Below, one piece after another: positions 23,754-33,873 of a DNA stretch of 64,000 nucleotides; positions within the stretch are counted from its first letter, which is position 1; the number at the start of each line of letters is the position of its first letter. Under the pieces are notes generated by a model that saw only the letters and a program-made list of their open reading frames with translations, searched no databases and was not told the origin of the DNA. The stretch is from Tigriopus japonicus (taxonomy: Eukaryota > Arthropoda > Copepoda > Harpacticoida > Harpacticidae). The stretch spans positions 40,046 through 104,045 of the forward strand of contig JAAGOF010000324.1 in NCBI GenBank assembly GCA_010645155.1, given 5' to 3'. Made by a program: the position numbers and the translations under genes.

Positions 23754-24211
23754 TAGTGACGATGTGAGGTCCGGTCCAAAGAGCGAACCAATGTTGCCAG
23801 ACCTATTCAAACTAGTCATGCCAAAAAATAACAAGAAAAAGGCCAAATTCGGTTTGTTAGAAACAAATTGTGTATGCCATGACTGCCACTTGAGCAAACA
23901 AATTTGGAACCCGAAAGTATTGATTTAAAGCAATTTAAACGTTCTAGATTTTCTCCAAATAAGGAATGTGAGATCAAAATTACTCATTAATTCTGGAATC
24001 TGGACATTGAGAATCGGGTAATCAAGAATTTTTGTTATGTCAATAGATAAATATGTTTTTGTTACTGTTTTGAAAGTGGAACATGTTAAAAATGAGAAAA
24101 AGTGTTATCCATGGCATTTGCCATTTTACAATTTGAAACTATTGTTTTGGAAATATCTGGCAACGCTGCTTTGTTGTTCTTTCGTCCGGACCTCACATCG
24201 TCACCATTACC
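23749..24211. mobile_element. 463-bp TIR element nested in gypsy tail
   Basis: Ends GGTAATAGTGACGATGTGAG / CTCACATCGTCACCATTACC are inverted; similarity runs inward about 55 bp to a GTTGCCAGA block. It is flanked by a perfect 8-bp duplication TTTCATTC (23741-23748, 24212-24219). The duplication length fits hAT or P-type transposases, but the GGTAAT ends are not a standard hAT end. Non-coding. Confidence 0.87.
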
Positions 24212-24419
24212 TTTCATTCTTATTGCGGGAGGGAGAGATGTATGAATGATCAATCTAGATCTTGAAAAAAATCTGTATCGACGTCAACAGAAAACTTGTC
24301 TCTCGAATAAAGAATTGAACATAATGTAATGTATATTTGATCTCCAGGGACCAATAGTGGTCATTTGGGAGATTAAAGTGTGGGTGCTACAAAGCTGTTG
24401 TTTTTTTCTTTTTCTTTTT

Positions 24420-24790
24420 TTCCCTTCCCTCGTGGTCGCCATTTCTCGATTTTCAGATGTTGTCGTCGTACCAAAATTTAAACTGCTGCACTGAGGTACA
24501 TTCTGTGGCTTGAATTGGTAATGAATTCCACAGTTTGATCGCTCGAAGTGTGAAAAAATATTTCCTCATGTCCAGCCTAATTTCTGGGATGGTTAAGTTG
24601 TTCAAGGCTTGTTGTCTTGTCTGGATGTTGTGTTCAACGTGCGTGAAGTGGTCCTCAGGTTTCAGGTGGTCTATGTTCTTCATTATTTTAAAGATTTGGA
24701 TGGCATCGCCCCTCATTTTACGCACGTGCAGCGTTGTCAGTCCCATTTCAAAAGAAATTGAATTTGGTGAAAATGTGCTTCCAACACTCT
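24420..24790 (-). pseudogene. LINE C-terminal fragment, second LINE family
   Basis: A 97-residue minus-strand frame (24453-24746) reads KMRGDAIQIFKI, NNLTIPEIRLDMRKYFFTLR and LWNSLPIQA, the typical end of CR1/jockey-like LINE polyproteins (R..R.FF..R....WN.LP). It differs from the LINE at 18010 and 37686. Truncated at both sides. Confidence 0.75.
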
Positions 24791-24897
24791 GAAGGATGGT
24801 AATAACTTGAAATGTACGAAAACTATCTTATTCCCCGCCTTGATCGAACATCACAAACGTATCTACATTTGTATTTTGATGATCTGGAAGTACTATA

Positions 24898-25655
24898 CAG
24901 GGTGCGATGGGTATTTGTTAATTTCGGGAGTGGTTTTGTAAAACGGCTGCCATTTCACCATCCTTGGTCCGATTTGAGATATAAGCACAGATTTGGATTA
25001 AACGTTAAAAATACAATTATTTTACCTAACGTATTCTGCCATTCTCTACAATAACTCTTTCCAATCTGGGCCTGAATTGGGAGTAGGCCTTGGCTACCAC
25101 ATCCTTGGATAAGTTTGCGAATTCATGGTGGATTTTTTGCTTCAATTCGTCTGAGGTGTTGCATGGAGTTCGGTTGGTATGTTATTCAATCACGCCCTAT
25201 ATGAAAATATCCAGCCGATTGAGATCCGGAGAGTTAGGAGGCCCTAAGTCTGGTCCAACAAAATCGCCTAAGTTGTCCTCTAGCCAAGTGAGACTTTTTT
25301 GTGGACGTGTGGCAAGGTGCTAAGTCTTGTTGCCACATGAAAAGCCGTCCCTGGGTTGCAGTGGCTTCATAGTCACATCCAGATTCCTCTAACTCCTTCC
25401 AAACTTTCCACACAAACAGAGATGAGAGCCTCAAAGTGTGCAATTTGCTTATTGCCCTTTCCGGCACGAATTTTTAGCATGGCCTTGGGTGTTTTCCACT
25501 GAATTGGAACTGATAATTCTTCTTTTGATGCCATTTTTCTTCCAAACTCTCACATATGACTCATCTGTCAACTGACAAAATTTCAAACCTATAGCTCTAT
25601 CGGATAATTCAAAAGAGCACGCCAAAGTCGATTAACAAATACCCATCGCACCCTG
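24898..25655 (-). mobile_element. Tc1/mariner element, truncated transposase
   Basis: Perfect inverted ends CAGGGTGCGATGGGTATTTG on each side, flanked by TA at 24896-24897 and 25656-25657. On the minus strand the transposase catalytic region is recognisable: LFMWQQDLAPCHTS (second Asp block), then in another frame GPPNSPDLNRLDIFI (third acidic block). At 758 bp it is shorter than a full element, with frameshifts; inactive. Located 0.28 kb upstream of the IR M3 exon. Confidence 0.88.
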
Positions 25656-25936
25656 TAAGTAGTTTTTAGGAGCTCATTCATGAAAAGGTATAGATATTTC
25701 TCTATCCTGACTGATTTGGGGGCATTTCATTTGTTAAGAGACAACTCTCTAGTACAGATGGAACAGTTTTTTAGATTTGTTGACAAGCCTCGAACGAGGA
25801 CAGCTGACGCTCGGATTTTTGTAAACATCGGTTTGCGGTTGCCAATGGTTCCTCTATACTCGTGTTTGACAAGGCAAAGGGCGCTGCTTTCTAAAAGAAA
25901 AAAAAATAATACACTTTCCATTACCCTTTCTTGCAG

Positions 25937-27361
25937 GACGATTGTTAGTTCTCATGTGGTCCTTGTTTGCCTTTTTTGTAACGGCAGCCTATTCGTCCAT
26001 GTTGTTATCGTTCTTGACTTTACCAAACTTCCAAAAAGTGGTCCAAACTGCAGAAGATATTCTTGCTCTCCAAAAGACTATAATGATGTATCCAGTTGAT
26101 GAAGGTATGCATTATGTTTTATAAGATGATTAACTCTTTGAAAACAAATATTGCTTGCAGAATTAATCGTTTCTTTTGATGAAACACTTAATATGAACAA
26201 GAAACACAAATTTAATTTTTTATAGGAAGCAAGAGTGTCAAAGTGCATGATTTCAACAACCATATTTGACAAAATATGCCGTAAATTGGATTAGTTGTAC
26301 ATTCTTAGAAAGATTTTTTTTTAAATTGTTGGTGCTAGGGTCGGAGGGTTGAGCCTCGACCGGTCAGCGAAGCCAGCCATCACATCGTACAAATCATTTC
26401 CGATAGGCAATTTCAAGTCTAGTATCAGCATGGTTCTCCGTCTGTGGGTGTGTTTTAGCGTCTAAAAGTTTCCTTGAGAAAGGTCGGGGAGGAGAATCGA
26501 ACCTGGGACCTCTATCACTATAGGAAACTGCGCTAACCACCATACCACGTCCCATTGCGGATTTTTTGTGGAATTTGGAATCCGGCCTAAAATGATCAAA
26601 ATTGAAGTGTGTTCCTCCTTTTTTTGCAGATGGAGTTGATTTGGAAACTTTGCAAACCATTTTTCCAGATGACGTTGCTTTATGGGCAAAAGATCATATG
26701 GAAATCATGGTAGAACACAACAAACCAGAAGATATTACAAATGCAGTTATCAAAGAGGGGAAAATTTTAATCAATTCCAAAAGCGGCGTTTTAGAGGAAG
26801 ATACATTTGCTGGGTACTTGGATCAAGTCAGGTTCGGTTATTTGGTAGTTTGAAAATATTAAGATAATCGATGGAGAATTAAAAAAAAAATTGTCGACAA
26901 AATTTATAATTTCTAGTGAACAGGAAGGCCTATAAAAGTTTTTAAACATTGAAATAATATTTGCGAACATTATTCAAGCAATGTTTCAAGCAAATGTGAA
27001 TGTTTTACGGGAGATACACAATAAACTCAATCTTTTTTATCCTTTTAGGTTTTCCACCGACCCGCTGATGAACGGAAACAATGATGTTTTGTTCATTGGG
27101 CGAAATTTTCCCTGGACTGATCTTATCATAGATGATATGCTTCGAATGTCTGCCGGAGGAATTTTCGATTACTACCTCTTTAGCGGAATTAACCCCGAGA
27201 GATTACAAATGTTGGAGCCAAGAAATTATCCACAATCAAACTACTCTAATGCCCCCATAAAACTTGAGCAAATGATGTTTACATTCCTCTTTTGGATAGG
27301 TGGAATGAGTGTGTCCGCTTGTACTTTTTTTGCTGAACGAGCCCGAGGCGTTCAAACTTAA
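25937..27361 (+). CDS. Ionotropic receptor (IR), 3' part: M3, S2 lobe and M4
   Basis: Three exons join in phase: 25937-26104, 26630-26831 and 27049-27361 (TAA stop). The first encodes RLLVLMWSLFAFFVTAAYSS and LLSFLTLP, the M2/M3 block ('Rill..W.lfal....Y.a.L.SfLT') of IRs. The second encodes part of S2. The third has FSTDPLMNGNNDVLFIGRNF, the S2 end and M4 (MMFTFLFWIGGMSVSACTFF), then a short cytoplasmic tail. The first exon needs one base from a preceding exon, whereas M1 ends in phase 0, so at least one exon (pore loop and M2) must lie in the 15-kb intron or be lost. Without it the receptor would not form a channel, so pseudogene status is possible. The intron 26105-26629 carries a SINE. 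Confidence 0.78.
26395..26575 (-). mobile_element. tRNA-derived SINE family B, copy 1
   Basis: On the minus strand: GGGACGTGGTATGGTGGTTA, then GCGCAG (box A zone) and CCCAGGTTCGATTCTCC (box B). It shares AGAAAGGTCGGGGAGGAGAA on the + strand with 37128-37226. Lies in an IR intron, antisense. Confidence 0.75.
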
Positions 27362-27804
27362 AAAATCACTCTCCTTTATGCTTGTATCGGTACTTTCCCG
27401 GCTCTGACCGCCTTTGATGTAAACATCAGTCATTAGGGGCGATACAAATTTTTGGTGTCGGCTTGATCTCATTTGGTTTAAGCTTGAAGAAAAACACAAA
27501 CTCATTCGTTTAAATTTTGCGGAGCTGAAAGGAGAAAAGACGAGTGGTCTTCATTTTCTTTCAAAATTACAGCCTAAAAGCCTGGAACTTACAATAGCAA
27601 AACTGGTGTGCTTTCCATTCTATCTCCCCACCACTCTCTTAATAATGTGTTGACAGTAACCAAGGATCACGGAAGACCTGGATGCCTTGGCTTGTGGCAA
27701 AAGTCATTTTTCGAATTCTGTGCCAGGCAGAGAAAAATCTAGTTAAACCCGTTGTCTGGCTGGTAATTCAAAGCTCAAAATTTCAACTTGATCAACTGAA
27801 CTTT
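27362..27804. other. Downstream flank of IR gene
   Basis: No ORF with known domain and no canonical AATAAA close to the stop; presumably holds the IR 3' UTR. Confidence 0.4.
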
Positions 27805-27809
27805 GTGGC

Positions 27810-28328
27810 TGTGAAGTCCTTGCTCTGCTCTGTTCTAGTCATGCTCATTCTAGTCAATTTCCTTGTATATATAAACGTGAATGTCTAGTCAAATAAAGGA
27901 GAGTCAAACTAGTTTCGTCCATGACTTAACATGGCGCAGTCGGTTTGTCCGACCTGCTGCCCTCAGTTCATGGAACTTGTGAATTGTGATAGTGCCGTTA
28001 CACCCGTGGACATCCGAGGACAGTAGGTCGGAGAACCTGCGACCGGCGATCGAGGCCGCATCCCGCCTGTTGATCGAGGCCGCTTTCTGTCGACCCTGCC
28101 CCAGTGCGTGGTGAGATTCCGTCGTCGACCCTGCCGTGGAGGCACGAGTTTCCGTCGTCGACCCTGCCGTGGAGGCACGAGTTCCCGTCGACCCTGCCCC
28201 AGAAAGGGAAATGTGAAGTCCTTGCTCTGCTCTGTTCTAGTCATGCTCATTCTAGTCAATTTCCTTGTATATATAAACGTGAATGTCTAGTCAAATAAAG
28301 GAGAGTCAAACTAGTCCATGACTTAACA
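27810..28328 (+). mobile_element. TRIM-like miniature LTR retrotransposon (complete)
   Basis: Two LTRs, TGTGAAGTCC...GACTTAACA, lie at 27810-27931 (122 bp) and 28212-28328 (117 bp). By eye they are identical except for a 5-bp indel near the 3' end (AGTTTCGTCC versus AGTCC). Each has a TATATAAAC and an AATAAA. The 5' LTR is followed at once by a PBS TGGCGCAGTCGG; the 3' LTR is preceded by the purine tract AGAAAGGGAAA. A perfect 5-bp duplication GTGGC flanks the whole (27805-27809, 28329-28333). The 280-bp interior is GC-rich, encodes nothing recognisable and contains a 33-bp repeat of about two units. Structure and absence of genes define a terminal-repeat retrotransposon in miniature; it must use another element's proteins. 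Confidence 0.93.
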
Positions 28329-28333
28329 GTGGC

Positions 28334-29214
28334 AATTAGAGTAATTTGAAGCATACACCAATACTCGCTCTTTCGTCCAAACCAATGCACCTATAATCGT
28401 CCAAAACAGTGATTCTTAAACTGGGGGCCCTGAATAATTTTTGAAAAACGCCAAAACGGCCAAAGTTTTCCAAATTAAACGTTTTTAAATAAATTTTTAG
28501 CTTTCGTAACCATCTTACAAACCTTCAACCTTTTCTACACAATTAAAACAGCTGCATGAGAGCTGATCAGAGCATAACAATTTTCCTTGGTGAATATAAT
28601 GTATCTGAACTCTTATTTCCAAACTGAGATTATTTCTCATGAACGGGTGAACGTATCATGCTGAAATTCAGCAAAAGACATTCTTAAATGCCTGTCTTAT
28701 CAATCTTATCAAAACATAATCATTTACAGTACTTTCATTAAATTCGATTTATAAAAATCCACAGCTGAAACCCTGAGCGGAGGCTTCCATGTCTTATGAC
28801 TTCCTTGCAGTAACTAGAACAATTGAGTTGTACGTCGGACCAAACTGGGAAAGAGCCTTATTACCAGACTTCTGTTTAAATCGTACACAAATGCATGATA
28901 ACTTCATTTTTGCACATAAAAGTAAATAAAATCTATGGTTTTATTTACAATGAGTTCAAGTCGTATTCTTTTTTATCTAGAACTATTTTTTACTGTGAGG
29001 AACACGTCCAAACTCAAGTAACCAAGGCTTTCCAACGTTGGCTGGATCTACTTATGATGAAAGCATTTTACAGTGTGCTATGGCAAATCGGTTGCAAATC
29101 TCCAACAATGAATATCTCAACTATTAAATAAGATTTCAAGGTTCTGTATGGACGGTCTAAAAATTCCGGTTTTAAGCTTTCAAAAGAGCCCCAGCTGACT
29201 CTGTGCCTTTCATT
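28334..29214. other. Intergenic, nothing recognised
   Basis: AT-rich without recognisable coding or repeat ends. It may contain the 5' flank of the mariner remnant that follows. Confidence 0.5.
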
Positions 29215-29995
29215 GAAAGCCACGATGGAGGCCAAGAGACAGCGTATGTCCAATACGCTCGACGCCAAAGTGCCCATTCTCAAGATTGTTTCAATCGTGA
29301 ATTGCTCTATGCAGTTCGTGTACCGCATCAAGAACAAAAGGGAGGCCGGGGAGAGCATGGCAAGGAAGCCTGCAAGTAAAAGCATGAACAAAATTATCAA
29401 ACAAAATTTCCTCATGGGCGTGGCATCCGAGATCTCAGAAATGAGAAAAGACATCTTCTCAATAACTTTGGACAACCCATTCTGTACGAGGAGCCCAATC
29501 ACGTTAGAAGACAAGGGAAGTTCAGAGGCCATTTTCACATTTGAAAACTGTCTTACAAAAAATTAATGCAAACAAAACACTTCGGAAAAAGCACAGAACA
29601 TCTAGTTTCAACAAAAGTACGTAAAACGCAAAAAAATATGGGAAAGGTATTCTCAAAAGATGGGAAATTTTCGGTCTCAATTTAAATGGGACAGCCTCTA
29701 GAGGGTGGACCAGAGCCGCAATGCCAGGAATGGCAGGTACTTGGCTTATGCTGTTGATGAAGTGCCTGCTTTTAACTAGATGAAGCACCCAGCCTCAGCC
29801 TTAATTCTTGGCGTGGTCGCAAGTGTTGGGAAGAAGATGCCGTCCTAATGGTTCCCAAAAGGGCTCATGGTCGAGGCCAAGGAGTACCTGGACGTCCTCA
29901 TGTGATCGTGAAGCCATGGCTGGACCAGCAGTACCCTGAGGTACTGTTGGCGGCAGGTGAAGGCAAAGGTGGTCCAAGAGTTGTGTCAATAGAAT
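29215..29995 (+). pseudogene. mariner-type transposase remnant
   Basis: The + strand encodes an N-terminal helix-turn-helix region (29218-29490; KIVSIVNCSMQFVYRIKNKR, EAGESMARKP) and, after frame changes, the catalytic region: RYLAYAVDEVPAFN and MKHPASALILGVVASVGKKM, WFPKGLMVEAKEYLDVLM. These are Tc1/mariner landmarks. Several stops break it. The longer minus-strand frame over 29068-29538 is a shadow of this. Confidence 0.75.
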
Positions 29996-30003
29996 CTTTC
30001 AGA

Positions 30004-30129
30004 TCAGAAAATACTTGATCAAAATCAGAAAATACTTGATCAAAATCAGAAAATACTTGATCAAAATCAGAAAATACTTGATCAAAATCAGAAAATACTT
30101 GATCAAAATCAGAAAATACTTGATCAAAA
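30004..30129. repeat. 21-bp tandem repeat, six units
   Basis: Unit TCAGAAAATACTTGATCAAA plus one A, six near-perfect copies. A 21-bp period keeps frames open, so the minus-strand ORF over it (LIKYFLI repeats) is considered an artefact. It sits at the 3' end of the mariner remnant. Confidence 0.95.
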
Positions 30130-30355
30130 CAATAAAATAATTGCCTTCAATTTTGTAAAACGAAAAAAAACATGAGTAAACTGAAATGAAAATGGCAATA
30201 AGAGGTTGAAGAGTACAAGATTGAAGCAAAAATGGAGCTTTAATAAACCAATTCTGAATTACAAATTGGGTTTTAACCAAGTTGCAAAATCTTTTTTCTT
30301 TATTAAGTAAATAGACAAAAGTTTCTAAAGCATCCTACGCTCACGATACATCAAA

Positions 30356-30830
30356 CTAGAGCTGTGCATTGGATCCGACTTTACGGATCTGATCGGATCC
30401 GAATCCGATCGTATTCAGATTCGTTCATTAATGACGCAAGAATTTTTGGATTCGGATTCGTTCGAATTGACGCAAGAATTTTCGGATTCGGATTCGCTCA
30501 GATTCGTCAAAGCATGTTGGATTCGGATTCGCTCAGATTCGTTAAAGCATGTCGGATTCGGATTCGCTCAGATTCGTCAAAGCATGTCGGATTCAGGTTC
30601 GCTCAGATTCGTCAAAGCATGTCGGATTCAGGTTCGCTCAGATTCGTCAAAGCATGTCGGATTCAGGTTCGCTCAGATTCGTCAAAGCATGTCGGATTCA
30701 GATTCGCTCAGATTCGTCAAAGCATGTCGGATTCACGTTCGCTCAGATTCGTCAAAGCATGTCGGATTCGGATTCGGATTCGCATTTGCGAAATATTTTT
30801 TTGGGATCCGACATAATCCGAAAATGATCC
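30356..30830 (+). repeat. 35-bp minisatellite, eight units, in a hAT-like fragment
   Basis: Units start at 30491, 30526, 30561, 30596, 30631, 30666, 30701 and 30736 and read GATTCGCTCAGATTCGTCAA plus AGCATGTCGGATTCA. Flanks on both sides are rich in GGATCCGA/GGATTCGG words. The left margin TAGAGCTGTGCATTGG resembles a hAT terminus, but no matching right end was found. Because 35 is not a multiple of three and has no stop, all three forward frames are open; the Ser/Asp-rich ORFs here are not genes. Confidence 0.9.
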
Positions 30831-31467
30831 AAACTTTTTAGTTCATTTTTTTCGAAATTTCAAGTCTCAAGATTTCCATTTCGTAACGTTTTTTTCATGA
30901 TTTTATAACGTAATTTCCATACCTTCAACTAAGATTTTTTTTTACTCTGCAAGTTTTTAAATTGTTTCATGTTTTATGAAATCATGTTTTATCGAATATG
31001 CAAGTGTTAACAGTTTAAAAAATTGAGTTGATTCAATACTTCAATCCCTCCAAGATAGTTCAAGGTTTTGCTGTGATTATATAGGGGGAGCAGCTCTCTT
31101 CAGTCGAGAGTGAGCAAAATGTACTTCTCTAACCTGAAATCCGAGTCAAAAATAACAAGTCACTTTGAAAGCGACCGTGTTTCCAATCCACGGGCATGCG
31201 TTCGAGCGAGCGTTCTTTGATGGAGATTTTCAAAAAAAGCCAAATGGAGGAACGATTACTTTTTGAGAAAGTAGCATGCATGAACAATTTCTATTTTGTT
31301 TCAGTTTCTCCAAAAAGGTTGTAACACTGATTTGAATGCGTTTGTTTCATTTTATTCAACTCTAATCAAATGCATAAAATCTATTCGATGAAGGTGAAGC
31401 CGTCACACTCTCAAGTGATGAAAATGACACCTCGCGGGGTAAACAAGTCATAATTTGAACCTAAATG
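30831..31467. other. Intergenic, nothing recognised
   Basis: AT-rich; no supported feature. Confidence 0.5.
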
Positions 31468-31475
31468 ATTAATTG

Positions 31476-32622
31476 CAGCCTGACCAGTTTTAGCTCTTTA
31501 GAGTTAAATTTAGCTCTTTTTCTTGATATTTTGGAAATTTAGCTCCAAATTTAGGCATTTAGCTCTTTTGGCTCTTTTAGATCCTTTTGAAATATTTTGC
31601 CATTGTTTAGCTCTTTTTCTGAGAATTTAAGGGATTTTTGGCTTCTTTTCACAATTTTCCAAGTTGCCAGATTTTCTACCCAACAGAACGTTGCTTGTGC
31701 AAAAAGGTTTTTTTTTTCTTTTTACAAATACGTAAGATTTTCAGGAGAATCGACTCCAAACTATGGCTCCACATACTAAAGCAAAATATTAGCAGTTTTT
31801 AGCTAGTCTTTCACAATCTCCATTAATGTGCTGGTACCGACTAAAACCTCCACTTACTTTACTCTTTACTTCAAACTATTCAACTAAAACTGACAAAAAG
31901 TTCATTTGATCAAGTTGAAATTGATCATGCAAGCTTTAAATTACGGGACAAAAATAGTGTGTTACATTAAATTTTTCTCTGGTTGGCCCAGAAATTAAAA
32001 AAAAACGGCTTTTGCCATTAACCGAGGAATAAAGGTCTTTCATTATCCCCGCTCCATCTGTAACATACAAAAAGCCATCACTTCACAGAATAACCTTGTT
32101 TTCGTGGCTGTTTTTGAGGAAGCATAAAAAAAGAACATGTCTTGAAAGACACTGCCAATTAAGTAAGGTCAGAAAGAATGATAATATTAGTGTTTTTGGC
32201 CATTTAATAATAATGTTTCTTGCGACAATTTCATATCATTGGACAATATTTTGTGTAAATTTTAAAACACAATATCTTTGGAATTTTATGGTTGTTGTGT
32301 TGGCCGCCATTCGAGGCGTCTTGTCCACTCTTCCCGTCGTGTCGTTCCATTTGGCTGTCGTAATCCGTAATCGGTTGAGGTCCGCCATCTGTGGTCAGTA
32401 AAAAAAGGGCTTATCCTTCGGAAACAGGTCAGGGAGGAGAATTGAACCGACGGCTTATCCCACACAAGGAAGGTGCCTTAACCACTTGACCACTTCTCCC
32501 CTTTTTGGGCCATTTAAAATTTAGCTCTTTATCAGCTCTTTTACAAACAAAATTTAGCTCCAAAATTTGCCTTGAAACTAAGGTTTTTAGCTCTTTTTGA
32601 TCTTCGACAGTTGGTCACGCTG
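31476..32622. mobile_element. hAT-type element, TTTAGCTCTTTT family, with nested SINE C
   Basis: Ends CAGCCTGACCA / TGGTCACGCTG are inverted and flanked by ATTAATTG and AGTAATTG (7 of 8 matching). Both end zones are degenerate arrays of TTTAGCTCTTTT words; the interior is non-coding. SINE C (about 32195-32505) has inserted near the right end. Confidence 0.85.
32195..32505 (-). mobile_element. tRNA-derived SINE family C, copy 1
   Basis: On the minus strand: GGGAGAAGTGGTCAAGTGGT (box A zone), GGTTCAATTCTCC (box B), a body shared with 36568-36872 (CAGATGGCGGACCTCAACCG), and a tail TTGTCGCAAGAAACATTATT. Head and tail order fit a tRNA-derived SINE. Confidence 0.85.
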
Positions 32623-32630
32623 AGTAATTG

Positions 32631-33873
32631 GCAAATCCTACCATTCAGCCACTCACTTTGGCCGTGCATTGTTGTAGGTCTTTTCACTAAAGCTGTTGCA
32701 CTACTTTCAAAGGTGGGTGTGCCATCAACCATGGACTGTAGCACTATAACAGATGAAGGAGTACTGCTACAAGTCAAATGAACTGAACTTACGACTCAAA
32801 AAAACACACTTGAAAGGCACTGCACAGATGAATTTATCACATTTCAAGATGATTTTTCAAGATGTTTGTGAGTGAGAAGCAACTGGCAAAACAAACAAGG
32901 GTGACTGCAAATTGTAGGCTTACTATAATTGTGATTTGGATCTTGCAAAAAGAATTAAGTCTCAAGTCATTTCTTTAAATAATAGAAGCCTACCATGAGC
33001 CTATGAATTGAAGGAGGAACTTAATACTCAAAATATAAAAAGTTGTTGTGCTGCCATCAGAAGAAATCATGTTGTCTGATGGTCAATGATCTCATCACCT
33101 TTTGAATGGCAAATGTGGCCAATCCTGCCCATTGAGAATTGGCTTGGGTTGCCTGACTGACACATAATTTGAGACAGGCACTTTTTCTGATGTGGTTTCA
33201 GATCCTTTCAATTAAGAAATCCTTGTCTAGAGGTATGGTTGACAACTCTGCAGGGACAGTAATACAATCTCGGCTTGAAGTTGGTACTAATTCTCAGTGG
33301 CGGTGTGGCTCTGAATTTGTAATTCAGCAATTAGTTGCACTAATAAAATACCTTACCTTGGTAGACCTTGGTATCTATAATACATTGGTTCTTACCTGAG
33401 GAAAGCTTGGCGTATGGGTTCAATCTTTCTTCTGTTATTGGACTTTCATCCTCCCCAACAATCAGCCTGCTTTGACTTTTCTTTTTAGAGAGAGGTTGGA
33501 TTTGAAAATTTCCTGGACAAAACATTGAAATTTAGGGATCAGAAATCAACTTTAACACTTCCAGAGGGTAGCTAGTGTTGTGGCGTGGGTCTAAGCACGT
33601 AAAACTCATTCTCAAAGGGACTTAAAACCACTTTTCTTGGAATGTTGCGTTCTCCCGCCACAATCTGTTTCTTCCCTACTGACTTAAGAGAATTTGATGA
33701 TTGGCGGCGGCAGCGCAGTCTAGGAATTCAGTGGTCTATGGCTGGTCTCAAACGTCTTTAAAATAAGAAGAAAAACAAACTTTGCCTGTTCAAAAAATAC
33801 AGAAAACTAAAAGAAAAAAATGAGAAAGCAATTCCCGAAATCTCTAATTTATTTCTCACAACAATAATTATGC
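32631..33873. other. Intergenic, 3' flank of kelch gene
   Basis: No gene recognised. A TTTATT at 33848-33853 (AATAAA on the minus strand) lies 20 bp beyond the kelch stop and is the likely poly-A signal. Confidence 0.55.

Larger units (their letters stand above)
19427..24321 (+). mobile_element. Ty3/gypsy LTR retrotransposon, decayed, with both LTRs
   Basis: Short LTRs start TGTATGAATGATCAATCTA and end GAATTGAACA: 19427-19513 (87 bp) and 24239-24321 (83 bp). They differ by a CGTA indel and a few substitutions. A PBS-like TGGTGCAGACGG follows the 5' LTR and a purine tract GGGAGGGAGAGA precedes the 3' LTR. The flanks AAATG and TAATG are a probable 5-bp duplication with one change. Order gag-PR-RT-RH-IN is that of Ty3/gypsy. 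It lies in sense orientation within the IR intron, and its 3' region carries a nested 463-bp element. Confidence 0.92.

Noticed and set aside
19427..24321. Active retroelement or envelope-bearing retrovirus-like element
   Set aside because: Several frameshifts and stops in gag and pol; no envelope-like frame between integrase and 3' LTR, where a MITE sits instead.
29068..29538. 156-codon minus-strand ORF with hydrophobic stretches
   Set aside because: The opposite strand encodes a recognisable mariner helix-turn-helix region; the minus frame is its shadow.
29999..30280. Minus-strand ORF with LIKYFLI repeats
   Set aside because: Artefact of a 21-bp tandem repeat.
30364..30841. Three overlapping Ser/Asp-rich ORFs
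   Set aside because: Produced by a 35-bp stop-free tandem repeat read in three frames.
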